Below are positions 32,888-42,179 of a DNA stretch of 64,000 nt, in pieces. The DNA comes from Anaerolinea sp. (GTDB lineage Bacteria; Chloroflexota; Anaerolineae; Anaerolineales; Villigracilaceae). The stretch lies in assembly GCA_020723805.1 (NCBI GenBank), contig DYID01000002.1, forward strand, positions 62,001-126,000. Direction: 5' to 3'. Position numbers and translations under genes: made by a program. Under the pieces are notes generated by a model. That model did not search any database. It was not told the origin of the DNA and was given only the letters and a program-made list of their open reading frames with translations. Positions within the stretch are counted from its first letter, which is position 1. Each line of letters begins with the position of its first letter.

Positions 32888-35056
32888 ATGACAAAAACAA
32901 TCTCAAGAAGAGATTTTCTGAAACTGGGCGCGGCAGGCGCGGGGGCGCTGGCTCTCGGCTCGATGCTCCCGCCGAAGGTCGCCGAAGCGGCGCGCGCGGC
33001 TGGGACAATTGATGCGGAGGGCAACGGCTTTGTCCACAGCATGTGCGAGATGTGCGTCTGGCGCTGCGGGCTGATCGCCAAAGTGGTGAACGGGCGCGTC
33101 GTCAAACTGGATGGTAACCCCGAGCACGAACACTCGCGCGGCAACCTTTGTCCGCGCGGGCAATCGGGGCTGATGAACACCTACGACCCCGACCGCGTGC
33201 TGACTCCGCTCATTCGGGTTGGAAAACGCGGCGAAGGGCTGTTCCGCCCGGCGTCGTGGGATGAAGCGCTGGATTTGGTCGCCAGGAACATGCTTGCCAT
33301 CAAGGAAAAGTACGGCGCGGAAGCGATGGTCTTCTCATCCACGCACAACTTGAGCCAGCCGCTGTTCGAGAATCTGTTGTATGCCTTCGGTTCGCCGAAT
33401 TACGGCACGCAGCGTTCGCTGTGCTTCAACGCCATGATTGTCTCGAACCTGATGACCTACGGCATGGAAGAGCCCGCGCGCATCTACGACGACAAACTCA
33501 AGTACATCATCCTGACGGGGCGCAACCTGCTCGAAGCCATTTCCACTTCGGAGACGCACGACCTGATCATGGCAATTGATCGCGGCGCGAAGGTGGTCTA
33601 TCTCGACCCGCGCTATACCAAGACCGCCTCCAAAGCGGCGGAGTGGCTGCCCGTCAAACCAGGCATGGACCTGGCGTTTCACCTTGCTTTGCTCCACGTC
33701 ATCATCCGCGAAAGGCTGTACAACCGCTGGTTCGTGGAACAGCACACCGTTGGTTTTGACGAACTGAAAAAGGAAGTGATGCGCTACACGCCCGAATGGG
33801 CGGCGCCGCTGACGGGCATCTCTGCCGAGACGATTACGCGTATCGCTCGGGAGTTTGCGAAAGCCGCGCCGCACGCGCTGGCGCACAACGGATGGCGCAC
33901 GTCCAACTTTGTCAACTCCTTCCACACCCAGCGCGCTATTTCCATTTTGAATGCGCTGGTTGGCAACTGGAACGTGACCATGACCGCCGCGGCAGAAGAA
34001 GGCGCAGGCTTGGGAGCGCCGCCTCAGCCTCCGTATCCGCGCGTGTCGGCGCTTCGTCTCGACGGCGTGCCGTGGAAATATCCCGTCGTTCCGTTCAAAC
34101 TCGGCGTCTTCCAGGAACTGCGCGACAACATCGTCAAGGGCGAGCCGTATCAGGCGCATGGCTGGTTCATCTCGCGCCAGAATCCCATCATGTCTCTGCC
34201 CGACCGCGCCAAGACGCTCGAAGCCTTCGGCAAAATGGACTTCATCGTAACGGTGGACATCATCATGAACGATACTGCCTGGTTCTCAGATGTGGTCCTG
34301 CCCGAAGCGTCGTATCTCGAACGCTACGACCCGCTTCTGCCTGTAGGCGACAAAGCCTTCATCCGCCAGCCTGTCATCGAACCGCAGGGCGAAGCCAAGT
34401 CTGCGCTGTGGATTTACAAACAACTCGGCGAGCGGCTCGGACTCGGCGATTACTTCCAATATGAGGACGAAGAGGATTACCTCCGCCAGCAACTTGCGCC
34501 CCTGGGCGCCGACCTCGAGGAAGTGAAGAAAAAGGGCTACGCCGAAATGCCCGAAAGCGAACACGCTGGCTTTACGTGGAACACGCCCAGCGGCAAGATC
34601 GAGTTGTATTCGGACACGCTTGCAAAAGTCGGTTTCCCCGGCGTGCCAACCTGGGAGGAACCTCCGCAGCCGAAGGAAGGTCAGTTCTATTTGCTGACGG
34701 GCAAGGTGGCGCAGTCCACGCAGTTCGGCACGCAGAACAATCAACTACTGCACAAATACTCGGACGAGCCGCGGCTGTGGATGAACGCCAAGACCGCCGC
34801 CAGCCTCGGTCTCGCCACCGACGACTGGGTGGAAGTGGCGAGCGAAGTCGGGCAGATTCACATCAAACTGCTGGCGACCGAAGCCATCCGCCCCGATTGT
34901 GTGTACCTGACCCCGGGCTACGGACATCTCTCGAAAGGTCTGAAAACCGCTTACGGCGTCGGCGCGAGCGACTCGGTCGTCCACGTCACCTACACCGACC
35001 CCATCAGCGGCAGCCAGGCGCTCAGCCAGACCTTCGTCACGGTGAGAAAAGCGTAG
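32888..35056 (+). CDS. Molybdopterin oxidoreductase, PsrA/PhsA-type catalytic subunit
   Basis: A 722-residue Tat-exported enzyme. The start [14 protein letters not shown] carries the twin-arginine motif and GGAG precedes it. Cysteines 53, 56, 60 and 88 form the N-terminal 4Fe-4S site (CX2CX3CX27C). Cys179 in QRSLCFNAM is the likely molybdenum ligand, as in polysulfide and thiosulfate reductases. The rest is the usual bis-MGD fold, ending with the dinucleotide-binding domain near 610-722. Partner genes encode a ferredoxin subunit and an NrfD anchor. Thiosulfate, polysulfide or tetrathionate turnover is likely, but arsenate-type activity cannot be fully excluded. Confidence 0.92.
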   Translation: MTKTISRRDFLKLGAAGAGALALGSMLPPKVAEAARAAGTIDAEGNGFVHSMCEMCVWRCGLIAKVVNGRVVKLDGNPEHEHSRGNLCPRGQSGLMNTYDPDRVLTPLIRVGKRGEGLFRPASWDEALDLVARNMLAIKEKYGAEAMVFSSTHNLSQPLFENLLYAFGSPNYGTQRSLCFNAMIVSNLMTYGMEEPARIYDDKLKYIILTGRNLLEAISTSETHDLIMAIDRGAKVVYLDPRYTKTASKAAEWLPVKPGMDLAFHLALLHVIIRERLYNRWFVEQHTVGFDELKKEVMRYTPEWAAPLTGISAETITRIAREFAKAAPHALAHNGWRTSNFVNSFHTQRAISILNALVGNWNVTMTAAAEEGAGLGAPPQPPYPRVSALRLDGVPWKYPVVPFKLGVFQELRDNIVKGEPYQAHGWFISRQNPIMSLPDRAKTLEAFGKMDFIVTVDIIMNDTAWFSDVVLPEASYLERYDPLLPVGDKAFIRQPVIEPQGEAKSALWIYKQLGERLGLGDYFQYEDEEDYLRQQLAPLGADLEEVKKKGYAEMPESEHAGFTWNTPSGKIELYSDTLAKVGFPGVPTWEEPPQPKEGQFYLLTGKVAQSTQFGTQNNQLLHKYSDEPRLWMNAKTAASLGLATDDWVEVASEVGQIHIKLLATEAIRPDCVYLTPGYGHLSKGLKTAYGVGASDSVVHVTYTDPISGSQALSQTFVTVRKA

Positions 35057-35109
35057 CGCGAAATTCATTTCGCACTCACCGCAAAACAAATTTGCGTTAC
35101 AGGTGAATC

Positions 35110-35874
35110 ATGACTGACATCAAACATCACGCCTATCTCTTCGACGCCACGCGCTGTATTGACTGCCGCGCCTGCATGGTGGCGTGCAGCGTGGAAAACA
35201 ACATCGAGATGGACAAGACCCGCATCTGGGTCGCGGGACTCGGCGTCACAGGCGAGTACCCCAATCTTCAGCGCAGCACGATGGTCTATCACTGTATGCA
35301 CTGCGAGCATCCCGACTGCATGTCGGCGTGTCCCGTCGGCGCGTACACCAAAGCGCCCGATGGACCCGTCTCCTACAACCCCGACGTGTGCATCGGCTGC
35401 CGCTATTGCATGAACGCCTGTCCCTTCGGCGTGCCGCACTTCGACTACGACAAGGGCATCATTGACGGCGCGTTCATTGACAAATGCACCTTCTGCCCCC
35501 AGCGCATCTACAACGGACAGGAACCCGCCTGCGTGCAGACCTGCCCCACCGACGCGCTCGAATATGGCGACCGCGACGAACTCATCAAGCGGGCGCACGA
35601 GCGCATCGCCGCGCACCCCGACCGTTACATTAACCACGTCTACGGCGAGCATGAAAACGGCGGCACATCCTATCTCATCATTTCGCATGTTCCGTTCAAG
35701 GATTTGGGTCTGCCCGAACTGCCCGAAACGCCCATCAACGAAGTCAGCGAAAAGGTGATGGAAATGACCATCCCGTTTGCGCTCAGTTGGGGCGCAGTGC
35801 TGACGGCTGTGACGGTCGGCGTGGCGGCGTATGAGAAAAAGAACGGCAAAGGCAAGGCGGAGCAAACGAAATGA
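35110..35874 (+). CDS. Four-cluster ferredoxin subunit (PsrB/PhsB-type) with C-terminal membrane helix
   Basis: A 254-residue protein with 16 cysteines in four groups: 16/19/22/26, 62/65/70/74, 94/97/100/104 and 126/129/141/145, enough for four 4Fe-4S clusters. The C-terminus adds a hydrophobic helix (about 217-235) and a lysine-rich end, which is more than standard PsrB has. It links the molybdoenzyme to the NrfD subunit, whose gene overlaps its end (ATGA). A short palindromic repeat lies in the gap before it (35054-35102). Confidence 0.94.
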   Translation: MTDIKHHAYLFDATRCIDCRACMVACSVENNIEMDKTRIWVAGLGVTGEYPNLQRSTMVYHCMHCEHPDCMSACPVGAYTKAPDGPVSYNPDVCIGCRYCMNACPFGVPHFDYDKGIIDGAFIDKCTFCPQRIYNGQEPACVQTCPTDALEYGDRDELIKRAHERIAAHPDRYINHVYGEHENGGTSYLIISHVPFKDLGLPELPETPINEVSEKVMEMTIPFALSWGAVLTAVTVGVAAYEKKNGKGKAEQTK

Positions 35875-37097
35875 AACTCAACATCACCCTTCCCAAATTC
35901 CTTCGCATCGGGACTTTACCTCTCATCTTGATTCTCTTCATGGCGATTGCCTTCGTTGTCGCCATGATGCGCTACGCCTTCGGCATCGGCGCCATCAGCG
36001 ATCTGAGTTACTCCTACCCCTGGGGCTTCTGGATCAGTTTCGACCTCTTCACGGGCGTCGTCATCTCCAGCGGCGGCTTCCTCATGGCTGGCACGGTGTA
36101 CATCCTGCGCATTAAAGAGTTCGAACCGCTCCTGCGTCCATCCATCCTCACCGCCTTCCTTGGCTACATCATGGTCGCCGTCGCGCTGCTCGTTGACCTC
36201 GGTCAGCCGCTCCGCATCTGGTACATGATGATCCACTGGAACCACACCAGCGTCCTGCTCGAAATCGGCATCTGCGTGATGAGTTACCTCACCGTGCTTG
36301 CCATCGAGTTCACGCCTGTGGTGTTGGAGCGCTTCCCCAAACTCCACAAGGTCGCGCATCTCATCCACAAGTTCATCATGCCGTTCGTCATCCTCGGCGT
36401 GGTGCTCTCCACCCTGCATCAGTCCTCGCTCGGCTCTCTGCTCCTCATCCAGCCGCAAAAACTCCATCCGCTCTGGTGGACTCCCATCCTGCCGATCCTG
36501 TTCTTCTCCTCCGCCGTCACGGTGGGCATGGCGATGATCATCTTCGAGTCGACGCTCAGTTCGCGCTACTTTCAGCGCGGTCTCGAAACGCACCTGCTGG
36601 CGAAACTCGCCAAAGGTCTGCCCGTCGCGCTTGGCTTCTACCTCGTCCTCAAATTCGGCGAACTCGCCGTCGCGGGTGACCTCGGCTATCTCTTTACCAG
36701 CGGCGTCATGAGCGCGCTCTTCTGGGCAGAGATTCTCATCGGCGCGGTCATCCCCCTCATCTGGTTCTCCATCGAAAAGAATCGCGCCAACCCCAACCGT
36801 CTCTTCGCCGGCGCGGTCATCTTGCTCCTCGGCATGATCCTCAACCGCTTCAACGTCAGTTGGTTTGCGGTCAAGCACCCCGACCCGCTCTTTTACATGC
36901 CAACCTTCATGGGCAACGTCAAATACTTCCCCACCCTGCCCGAAGTCGCCGTCTCCATTGGCATCTTCTCGGCGGGCATCATGGCGTTTGGATTGATCGC
37001 CAAATACTTCCCTGTCTTCGAAGCGGAACACGAAACCGAGGAGACTCACGCCCCCGTGCGCAGACTTCACCCCGCGCCGACCGCCGCCGACGATTAA
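35871..37097 (+). CDS. NrfD/PsrC-type quinone-interacting membrane subunit
   Basis: A 408-residue protein with about nine to ten membrane helices, typical of the NrfD family that anchors PsrAB-type enzymes and exchanges electrons with quinone without heme. The GFWISFDLFTGVVISSGGFLMAG segment (about 45-68) and the GQPLRIWYMMIHWNHTSVLLEIG segment (about 110-132) are family signatures. It is coupled to the ferredoxin subunit by a 4-base overlap. Confidence 0.93.
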   Translation: MKLNITLPKFLRIGTLPLILILFMAIAFVVAMMRYAFGIGAISDLSYSYPWGFWISFDLFTGVVISSGGFLMAGTVYILRIKEFEPLLRPSILTAFLGYIMVAVALLVDLGQPLRIWYMMIHWNHTSVLLEIGICVMSYLTVLAIEFTPVVLERFPKLHKVAHLIHKFIMPFVILGVVLSTLHQSSLGSLLLIQPQKLHPLWWTPILPILFFSSAVTVGMAMIIFESTLSSRYFQRGLETHLLAKLAKGLPVALGFYLVLKFGELAVAGDLGYLFTSGVMSALFWAEILIGAVIPLIWFSIEKNRANPNRLFAGAVILLLGMILNRFNVSWFAVKHPDPLFYMPTFMGNVKYFPTLPEVAVSIGIFSAGIMAFGLIAKYFPVFEAEHETEETHAPVRRLHPAPTAADD

Positions 37098-37430
37098 TCG
37101 CCTCTTTCTGGACCTCGAGCCTGCCTCCGTTTCGACGGGCATTTGCCCACCCTCAGCCCTCTTGCCGATTGGTGGGAGGGCTTTTGTTCGACAAGCGTGC
37201 GCAATATGTAGACAGGTACACAAGTAAACATGTACACACGGAACACGTACCATGCAATACTGAACACTGATCACTGATCACTGATCACTGACAGGACTTA
37301 CGCAATCAGGCTTTCTTATCCACTAATCTGCGCCAATCTTCGCGAATTTTGAACAGATTAGCGCAGATTAGCGAAGATTGGCGGAATAAAATCAGGTACT
37401 GCGTAAGTACTGTCACTGAATACTATCTCC
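37098..37430. repeat. Non-coding gap with palindromic and tandem repeats
   Basis: No gene is seen in these 333 bases. CACTGATCACTGATCACTGATCACTG lies at about 37266-37291 as a tandem. CGCCAATCTTCGC (about 37332) faces GCGAAGATTGGCG (about 37371), and ACTTACGCA faces TGCGTAAGT farther out, giving an element of about 110 bases. A similar ACAGGTACACA-GTAAACA block occurs both here (37212-37240) and at 38453-38478. Confidence 0.65.
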
Positions 37431-38453
37431 ATGCGCCCCTCCTTCTTCCACCACCTCCACCCTCCCGCCATCCCAGCCGCGCAAGCGCGCTGGCGTCACA
37501 CTCTGGGCGCAGGCGGGACTGCCGTCTTCCTCATGCTCCTCCTCGGCGTGACGGGCATCTTGGAGATGTTCTACTACGTCCCCAATCCAGAAGAAGCGGC
37601 GCTCTCGGTGCAGACCCTCACCTACCACGTTCCCTTCGGCGGATTCATTCGCAACCTGCATTACTGGTCGGCGCAACTCCTGCTCATTGTTTCCGCGGTT
37701 CACCTCTTGCGTGTGATTTTTACCGCCGCCTACAAATATCCGCGCCGCTTCAACTACCTGCTCGGGCTGGGACTCTTCGTTCTCGCCGTCATGCTCGACT
37801 TCACAGGCTACATCCTGCGCTGGGATCAGGGCATCTGCTGGCCCCTCACCACTGGCACGAATCTCATCAAGACGATTCCGCTCATTGGCGGTTTCCTCTT
37901 CCGCCTCGCCGTCGGCGGCGGCGACGCCTGCCAGACCGCCCTGACACGTTTCTACACCTGGCACATCTTCGCGTTGACTCTTCCCGTCGTCGTCCTCGGC
38001 GTCTGGCACGCCTTCCGCGTCCGCCGCGACGGGGGGATTGCCACTCCGCCCGCCCGCCTCTTCCTTGACCGAACGCGCATCCCGCGCGACGAACTCGTCC
38101 GCCGCGAAGCAGCAGCGATGTTTATCGTGGGCATCCTGCTCATCCTGCTCTCCGTTTTCTTCCCCGCGCCCATCGCCCCCGCCATGATCGACAAACCGAG
38201 CCTCAACGCCGAAACGCGCGCCCCCTGGTTCTTCCTGTGGGTTCAGCAAATGCTCAAATGGGGCGACCCCTTCATTTTTGGCGTGCTCATTCCATTGGGC
38301 ATTCTCACCCTCCTCGCCCTCATCCCCTACATCTTTCCCCAACCCGCCGACAGCGACATCGGACGCTGGTTCCCCAAGTCCAACCGCCTCGCGCAGGTTG
38401 TGGTAACAGTGATTGCAATCTTTGTCATCATTCTCACGCTCATAAATACGTAG
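37431..38453 (+). CDS. Cytochrome b of a bc-like complex
   Basis: A 340-residue membrane protein with about seven or eight helices. The two heme-b histidine pairs are recognised in LHYWSAQLLLIVSAVHLLRV (about 83 and 97) and FYTWHIFALTLPVVVLGVWHAFRV (about 183 and 198), the spacing typical of four-helix cytochrome b. The C-terminal part adds three helices, like subunit IV fused, but the PEWY loop is not found; APWFF stands near its place. With the multiheme cytochrome and Rieske genes downstream it should form a quinol-cytochrome c oxidoreductase. Confidence 0.88.
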   Translation: MRPSFFHHLHPPAIPAAQARWRHTLGAGGTAVFLMLLLGVTGILEMFYYVPNPEEAALSVQTLTYHVPFGGFIRNLHYWSAQLLLIVSAVHLLRVIFTAAYKYPRRFNYLLGLGLFVLAVMLDFTGYILRWDQGICWPLTTGTNLIKTIPLIGGFLFRLAVGGGDACQTALTRFYTWHIFALTLPVVVLGVWHAFRVRRDGGIATPPARLFLDRTRIPRDELVRREAAAMFIVGILLILLSVFFPAPIAPAMIDKPSLNAETRAPWFFLWVQQMLKWGDPFIFGVLIPLGILTLLALIPYIFPQPADSDIGRWFPKSNRLAQVVVTVIAIFVIILTLINT

Positions 38454-38519
38454 ACAGGTACACAGGTAAACACGTACACACCCTCGCCAATTACCAATTA
38501 CCAATTACCTTTTCCCCCC

Positions 38520-39812
38520 ATGCGCCGCATCCTCACTCCTTCCTCTTTCCTCACTTCGACCTTGCTCAGTGCAGGCTTTCTTCTTGCCCTCCTCTTCGTC
38601 TGGTGGTGGAATTCACGCGCCCCAACGCCCATCGTGCTCACTCCCACCCTCACGGGCAAACCCGAATACTGCCTCACCTGTCACGCGGACCTGCCCGAAA
38701 TCAGCGCCTCGCATCCCGTCGAGACCTTCGGCTGCGTCACCTGCCACGGCGGAGAGCGCCTCGTCCTCGATAAAGACTTGGCGCACAGTTCCATGCGCGG
38801 AGGGGCGAATCCCTCCGACCTCAGCGTCGTCGAAGCCTCGTGCGGCGGGAGCAACTGTCACAGCGGCAGCGAAGCGGATGACCGTCACCACATCCAGCGC
38901 GTGACCACCAGCATCCAAGCCACCTACGCGGGCGCGATCGCCAACATCCGCTTCACCTTCGGCGCGCAGACGGACTTAAGTCCGCACTACGGAATCCATG
39001 CCGTGAGCGATGACAAAACGCAGACGGGAATCCAATCGCTCCTGGCATTCGACCCATTCAGCGAGAGCAATCCCAACATCCAAAAATTTGGCGAAGAATG
39101 TTTGACATGTCACATCAACGCGACGCCGCGCGAAGGCGACGCGTATGCGCGTCAAACTGGTTGCGCCGCGTGTCATACCCCCCTCCGTCTCCCCTCAAAT
39201 TCGGAGAATTTGGGGGGAGTGTCCCGCAGGGACGAGGGGGGTGGGGTTCACGCCCTCACCACCGCCATCCCCTACACCCAATGCAACACCTGTCACAACC
39301 GCGGCAACTACAACTTGCGGACAATGACCTTCGACGAACGAACCGACCATTCGACGATTAGACTATATGACTACTATCAACCTATCGCCCAGTTCACAAA
39401 ATGCGAATACACCCTCGACTGCATTGACTGTCACACCCGCTCCGAAGCGATGGGCGACGGCGACATCCACGCCGACCAGAAAAGCATCGAGTACGTGCAA
39501 TGCAAGACCTGTCACGGCACTCCCACCGAACTGCCGCTGACCAAAACCCTCACCGACCCCAACGATCTTGCCTTCAGACTTGCCTTCCTCAACCCCGTCA
39601 TTGACCTGAAACTCGGCGACACCATCCTCGTCACCGAAAAGGGCGAGCCGCTCTGGAACATCCGCGTCCTGCCCGATGGCACATACGAGATGTACGGCAA
39701 AGCCACCCGTCAATACTTCACCTTCCGCCCTGTGATGGGCAGCGGCTGTACACAGACAGGCGAAGACCAATCCTCCTCGTATTGCCACGAGTGCCATGCC
39801 GTGGAGCGCTAA
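38520..39812 (+). CDS. Multiheme cytochrome c (eight CXXCH plus one CX4CH)
   Basis: A 430-residue protein with one N-terminal helix (about 12-31). CXXCH sites begin near 51, 72, 194, 215, 255, 301, 328 and 422, and a CGGSNCH motif at 108-114 has the wider CX4CH spacing known from some tetraheme cytochromes c3. Up to nine hemes are thus possible. A 71-base palindromic repeat lies in frame at about residues 221-243, between two heme sites. It sits between cytochrome b and Rieske genes, where a cytochrome c1 would be expected, and may replace it as the electron outlet. Confidence 0.87.
   Translation: MRRILTPSSFLTSTLLSAGFLLALLFVWWWNSRAPTPIVLTPTLTGKPEYCLTCHADLPEISASHPVETFGCVTCHGGERLVLDKDLAHSSMRGGANPSDLSVVEASCGGSNCHSGSEADDRHHIQRVTTSIQATYAGAIANIRFTFGAQTDLSPHYGIHAVSDDKTQTGIQSLLAFDPFSESNPNIQKFGEECLTCHINATPREGDAYARQTGCAACHTPLRLPSNSENLGGVSRRDEGGGVHALTTAIPYTQCNTCHNRGNYNLRTMTFDERTDHSTIRLYDYYQPIAQFTKCEYTLDCIDCHTRSEAMGDGDIHADQKSIEYVQCKTCHGTPTELPLTKTLTDPNDLAFRLAFLNPVIDLKLGDTILVTEKGEPLWNIRVLPDGTYEMYGKATRQYFTFRPVMGSGCTQTGEDQSSSYCHECHAVER
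39177..39247. repeat. Palindromic repeat inside the multiheme cytochrome gene
   Basis: CCCCTCAAATTC-GGA-GAATTTGGGGGG followed by GTCCCGCAGGGAC and a G-run has the same layout as the intergenic element at 4119-4188. It keeps the reading frame open and codes for a stretch rich in Ser, Asn and Gly. Confidence 0.75.
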
Positions 39813-39814
39813 CC

Positions 39815-40231
39815 ATGACCAATCTCTCCCGCCGCGACTTTCTCAAACTTGCCCGCGATGGCTTCCTCTGGTTGAGCGGAGCGCTTGCCCTGGGCGGCTT
39901 GCTGCGCTTTTTGGATTACGAACCCAACCCCGCGCCCAAAACGGAATTTGACCTGGGTCCCGCCGACCAGTATCCCCTCGGCTCGCGCACGCTTCTCACC
40001 GACCCGCCAGCGGTTCTGCTCCACACCGAAAGCGGATTCTCCGCCCTGAGCCTGGTCTGCACCCACCTCGGCTGCACCGTCGAGCAAAACGCGGACGGCT
40101 TCATCTGTCCCTGTCACGGCTCACGCTTCGATGCGGACGGAAACGTCACCCACCGCCCCGCCGACAAGCCCCTGCATTCTCTGCGCGTGGAAATCACACC
40201 GCAAAATACCCTGCGCCTGCGGCTGGATTAG
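39815..40231 (+). CDS. Rieske iron-sulfur protein
   Basis: A 138-residue protein starting [16 protein letters not shown], with a Tat-type export anchor (helix about 17-33). The [2Fe-2S] ligands are in CTHLGC (Cys82, His84) and CPCHGS (Cys98, His101), with Cys87 and Cys100 for the disulfide, as in bc and b6f Rieske proteins. Its start lies two bases after the multiheme cytochrome stop. Together with the cytochrome b it marks a quinol oxidising complex. Confidence 0.94.
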   Translation: MTNLSRRDFLKLARDGFLWLSGALALGGLLRFLDYEPNPAPKTEFDLGPADQYPLGSRTLLTDPPAVLLHTESGFSALSLVCTHLGCTVEQNADGFICPCHGSRFDADGNVTHRPADKPLHSLRVEITPQNTLRLRLD

Positions 40232-40437
40232 CGTGCCATGAGGAAACTCAAGAGCAGGCTCCCTTTCTTTGAGTGCATCGTTTCCTGCAACCAATTTGCA
40301 TTCAAGTGCATCTAATCAGATAGCCTTTTCGTAAAAAATCTCTGAATGAAATGCAAGGCGTCCAACATCCTGCTTTCCGAGTCCGCGGCTGATACAGAAT
40401 TTCCAATTTCACATCTATCAAGGAACTTGAATACACC

Positions 40438-41565
40438 ATGCAAAAACGCGTTGTCACCTTCGACGAAATTACCCAGCATTTTGCCCCCGGCTGGTTCGCC
40501 TCCGTCATGGGAACAGCGGTCATTGTGGTTGCCCTGTTCGTCTTTCGGAAGTTTGTTCCCTATGCCCGCGAATTGCAACTGTTTTTTCTCACAACCGCTA
40601 TCCTGCTGTTTCTCGTTCTGCTGATTCCATGGCTGACGCGCTGGCTGAAATATCCACAGGCGGTGCGTAAGGACCTTGCTCACCCCGTTTCCGCGGCATT
40701 TTTCCCAACCATGCCGATTTCCATGCTGGTATTGGGAATTGCCATCGAAAAGACCCCTCTGCCTTTCCTCTCTGAATCCGCCTCATGGAATATCCTGCTG
40801 GTCTTATGGCTGGCAGGCTCGGCAGGCATCCTGTTCTTTGCCCTGGGAATCTTGAACACGTTCTTCCACATGGAAGAGATCAAATGGGAAGCCGCCACGC
40901 TTGGATGGCTAATCCCGCCCGTCTCTGCCCTGCTCGTCCCCATTTTGGGCAGCAGTCTGACGGTGCATTTTATAGAATCCCCCTGGGGAAACATCATCTT
41001 TTTTACCAGCCTGATGTTTCTCGGCGCGGGCAGTCTGCTCTTTCTGCTGGTGATGGGAACCGCCTTCACCCGCTACATTTTCTATGCTCTGCCGCCCGCT
41101 CACTTGACGCCGACCTTGTGGGTGGGCATTGCGCCGACCTCCATCCTTACCATCGTAATCCTGAAGATGAATCAACCCATTCAGGCTGTCTTTGACCCCA
41201 GCCCACCAACGGTGGAGGTACTCAATCTATTGGCGCAGGTGGGTGGCGTAGCGTTATGGGGGTTTGCATTATTCTGGCTGACGCTTGCTTTACTGGTCAC
41301 TTTGAAGACGCACCAAAAGACTCCCCTGCCTTTTGCGCTCAGTTGGTGGGCTTTTATCTTCCCTGTGGGTGCGTTTACCGTTGCCAGCGGCGTCCTGTAT
41401 CAGGCAGTGCCATTTGCCCTGTATCTATGGGTTGGTCTCGCCGCGCTAACGGGATTGCTCGCTTTCTGGCTGGTAACCATGGGACGAACGCTGCGGGGCG
41501 CGTGGCAGGGTTCGATCTTCCTGCCGCATGGCGAAAATCAAAAACAAACACAAATAACGGAGTAA
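40438..41565 (+). CDS. TDT/SLAC1-family anion channel or exporter (TehA/Ssu1-like)
   Basis: A 375-residue protein with ten helices of the tellurite-resistance/dicarboxylate transporter family. The opening FAPGWFASVMGTAVI (about 15-29) is the family signature. Members include sulfite exporter Ssu1, malate permease Mae1 and TehA. Its position after sulfur-respiration genes favours sulfite export, but that is inferred. It is separated from the Rieske gene by 206 bases in which no gene or clear promoter was seen. The NifX-like gene follows six bases after its stop. Confidence 0.87.
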   Translation: MQKRVVTFDEITQHFAPGWFASVMGTAVIVVALFVFRKFVPYARELQLFFLTTAILLFLVLLIPWLTRWLKYPQAVRKDLAHPVSAAFFPTMPISMLVLGIAIEKTPLPFLSESASWNILLVLWLAGSAGILFFALGILNTFFHMEEIKWEAATLGWLIPPVSALLVPILGSSLTVHFIESPWGNIIFFTSLMFLGAGSLLFLLVMGTAFTRYIFYALPPAHLTPTLWVGIAPTSILTIVILKMNQPIQAVFDPSPPTVEVLNLLAQVGGVALWGFALFWLTLALLVTLKTHQKTPLPFALSWWAFIFPVGAFTVASGVLYQAVPFALYLWVGLAALTGLLAFWLVTMGRTLRGAWQGSIFLPHGENQKQTQITE

Positions 41566-41571
41566 CCCACG

Positions 41572-41949
41572 ATGATAAAAATTGCCTTTGCTACCGATGA
41601 CCTGACAACCATCAGCGCCCATCTGGGACGTGCCAAAAAATATCTGGTGGTCAGCGTGGAAAACGGGCAGGTGGTGGCGCGCGAGGAACGTGACAAGCCT
41701 GCTCACCACGCCCACGAGGACCGCCACGAACATGGACATGAACAGCATGGTGGTCATTTTCATCAGAACCTGCTTCAACCAATCAACGATTGCCAGATTG
41801 TCGTTGCGCGCGGCATGGGACGACCTGCTTTTGAAAGCATACAAGCCGCCAGCCTGCAAGCCATCTTGACAGAACGGCATACCATTGACGAAGCCTTGCA
41901 AGCCTATCTGGCAGGAACCTTGGAACATCGTCCTGAGCGCGTGCATTGA
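41572..41949 (+). CDS. NifX/NifB-C-like (Fe-Mo cofactor biosynthesis fold) protein with His-rich insert
   Basis: A 125-residue protein of the dinitrogenase iron-molybdenum cofactor family fold, seen in MIKIAFATDD...HLGRAKKYLVVSVENGQV and the C-terminal ALQAYLAGTLEHRP. A loop at about 44-66 contains eleven histidines, probably for metal binding. No nitrogenase genes are present. Similar stand-alone proteins are common in anaerobes near cytochrome and sulfur genes. It may carry or sense a metal-sulfur cluster for the molybdoenzyme. Confidence 0.82.
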   Translation: MIKIAFATDDLTTISAHLGRAKKYLVVSVENGQVVAREERDKPAHHAHEDRHEHGHEQHGGHFHQNLLQPINDCQIVVARGMGRPAFESIQAASLQAILTERHTIDEALQAYLAGTLEHRPERVH

Positions 41950-42049
41950 TGCAATATTATAAAAACTCAAAACACAATTTTCCCGTCTGTCTGGCGGAGG
42001 GTGCGCCCTGTAAAATCGCCGGATATGGCGTCAAAACCAATTTTGTCTA

Positions 42050-42179
42050 AGAGAGTGTTTTAAAAGTCCCTTATTTTGTGTCATTTGCGCATCCGTAGGC
42101 GACGTTACACCTGCCCTGGCGGGCGGTGCCAGGGGAGAACGTCGCCTACGCGCTAACCAGAAAATTTAAAACACTCTCT
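42050..42179. mobile_element. MITE-like element of 130 bases
   Basis: Perfect 15-bp terminal inverted repeats (AGAGAGTGTTTTAAA and its complement) bound the element, with TA beside both ends. An inner inverted repeat (CGTAGGCGACGTT with AACGTCGCCTACG) holds a CCTGGCGGGCGGTGCCAGG core also found near 27340. It has no coding capacity, so it would need a transposase from elsewhere. A TA target is common for Tc1/mariner or IS630-type elements. Confidence 0.75.

Noticed and set aside
35916-37274. Minus-strand open frame of 452 codons
   Set aside because: It is a shadow of the NrfD gene, strongly acidic and without recognisable domains.
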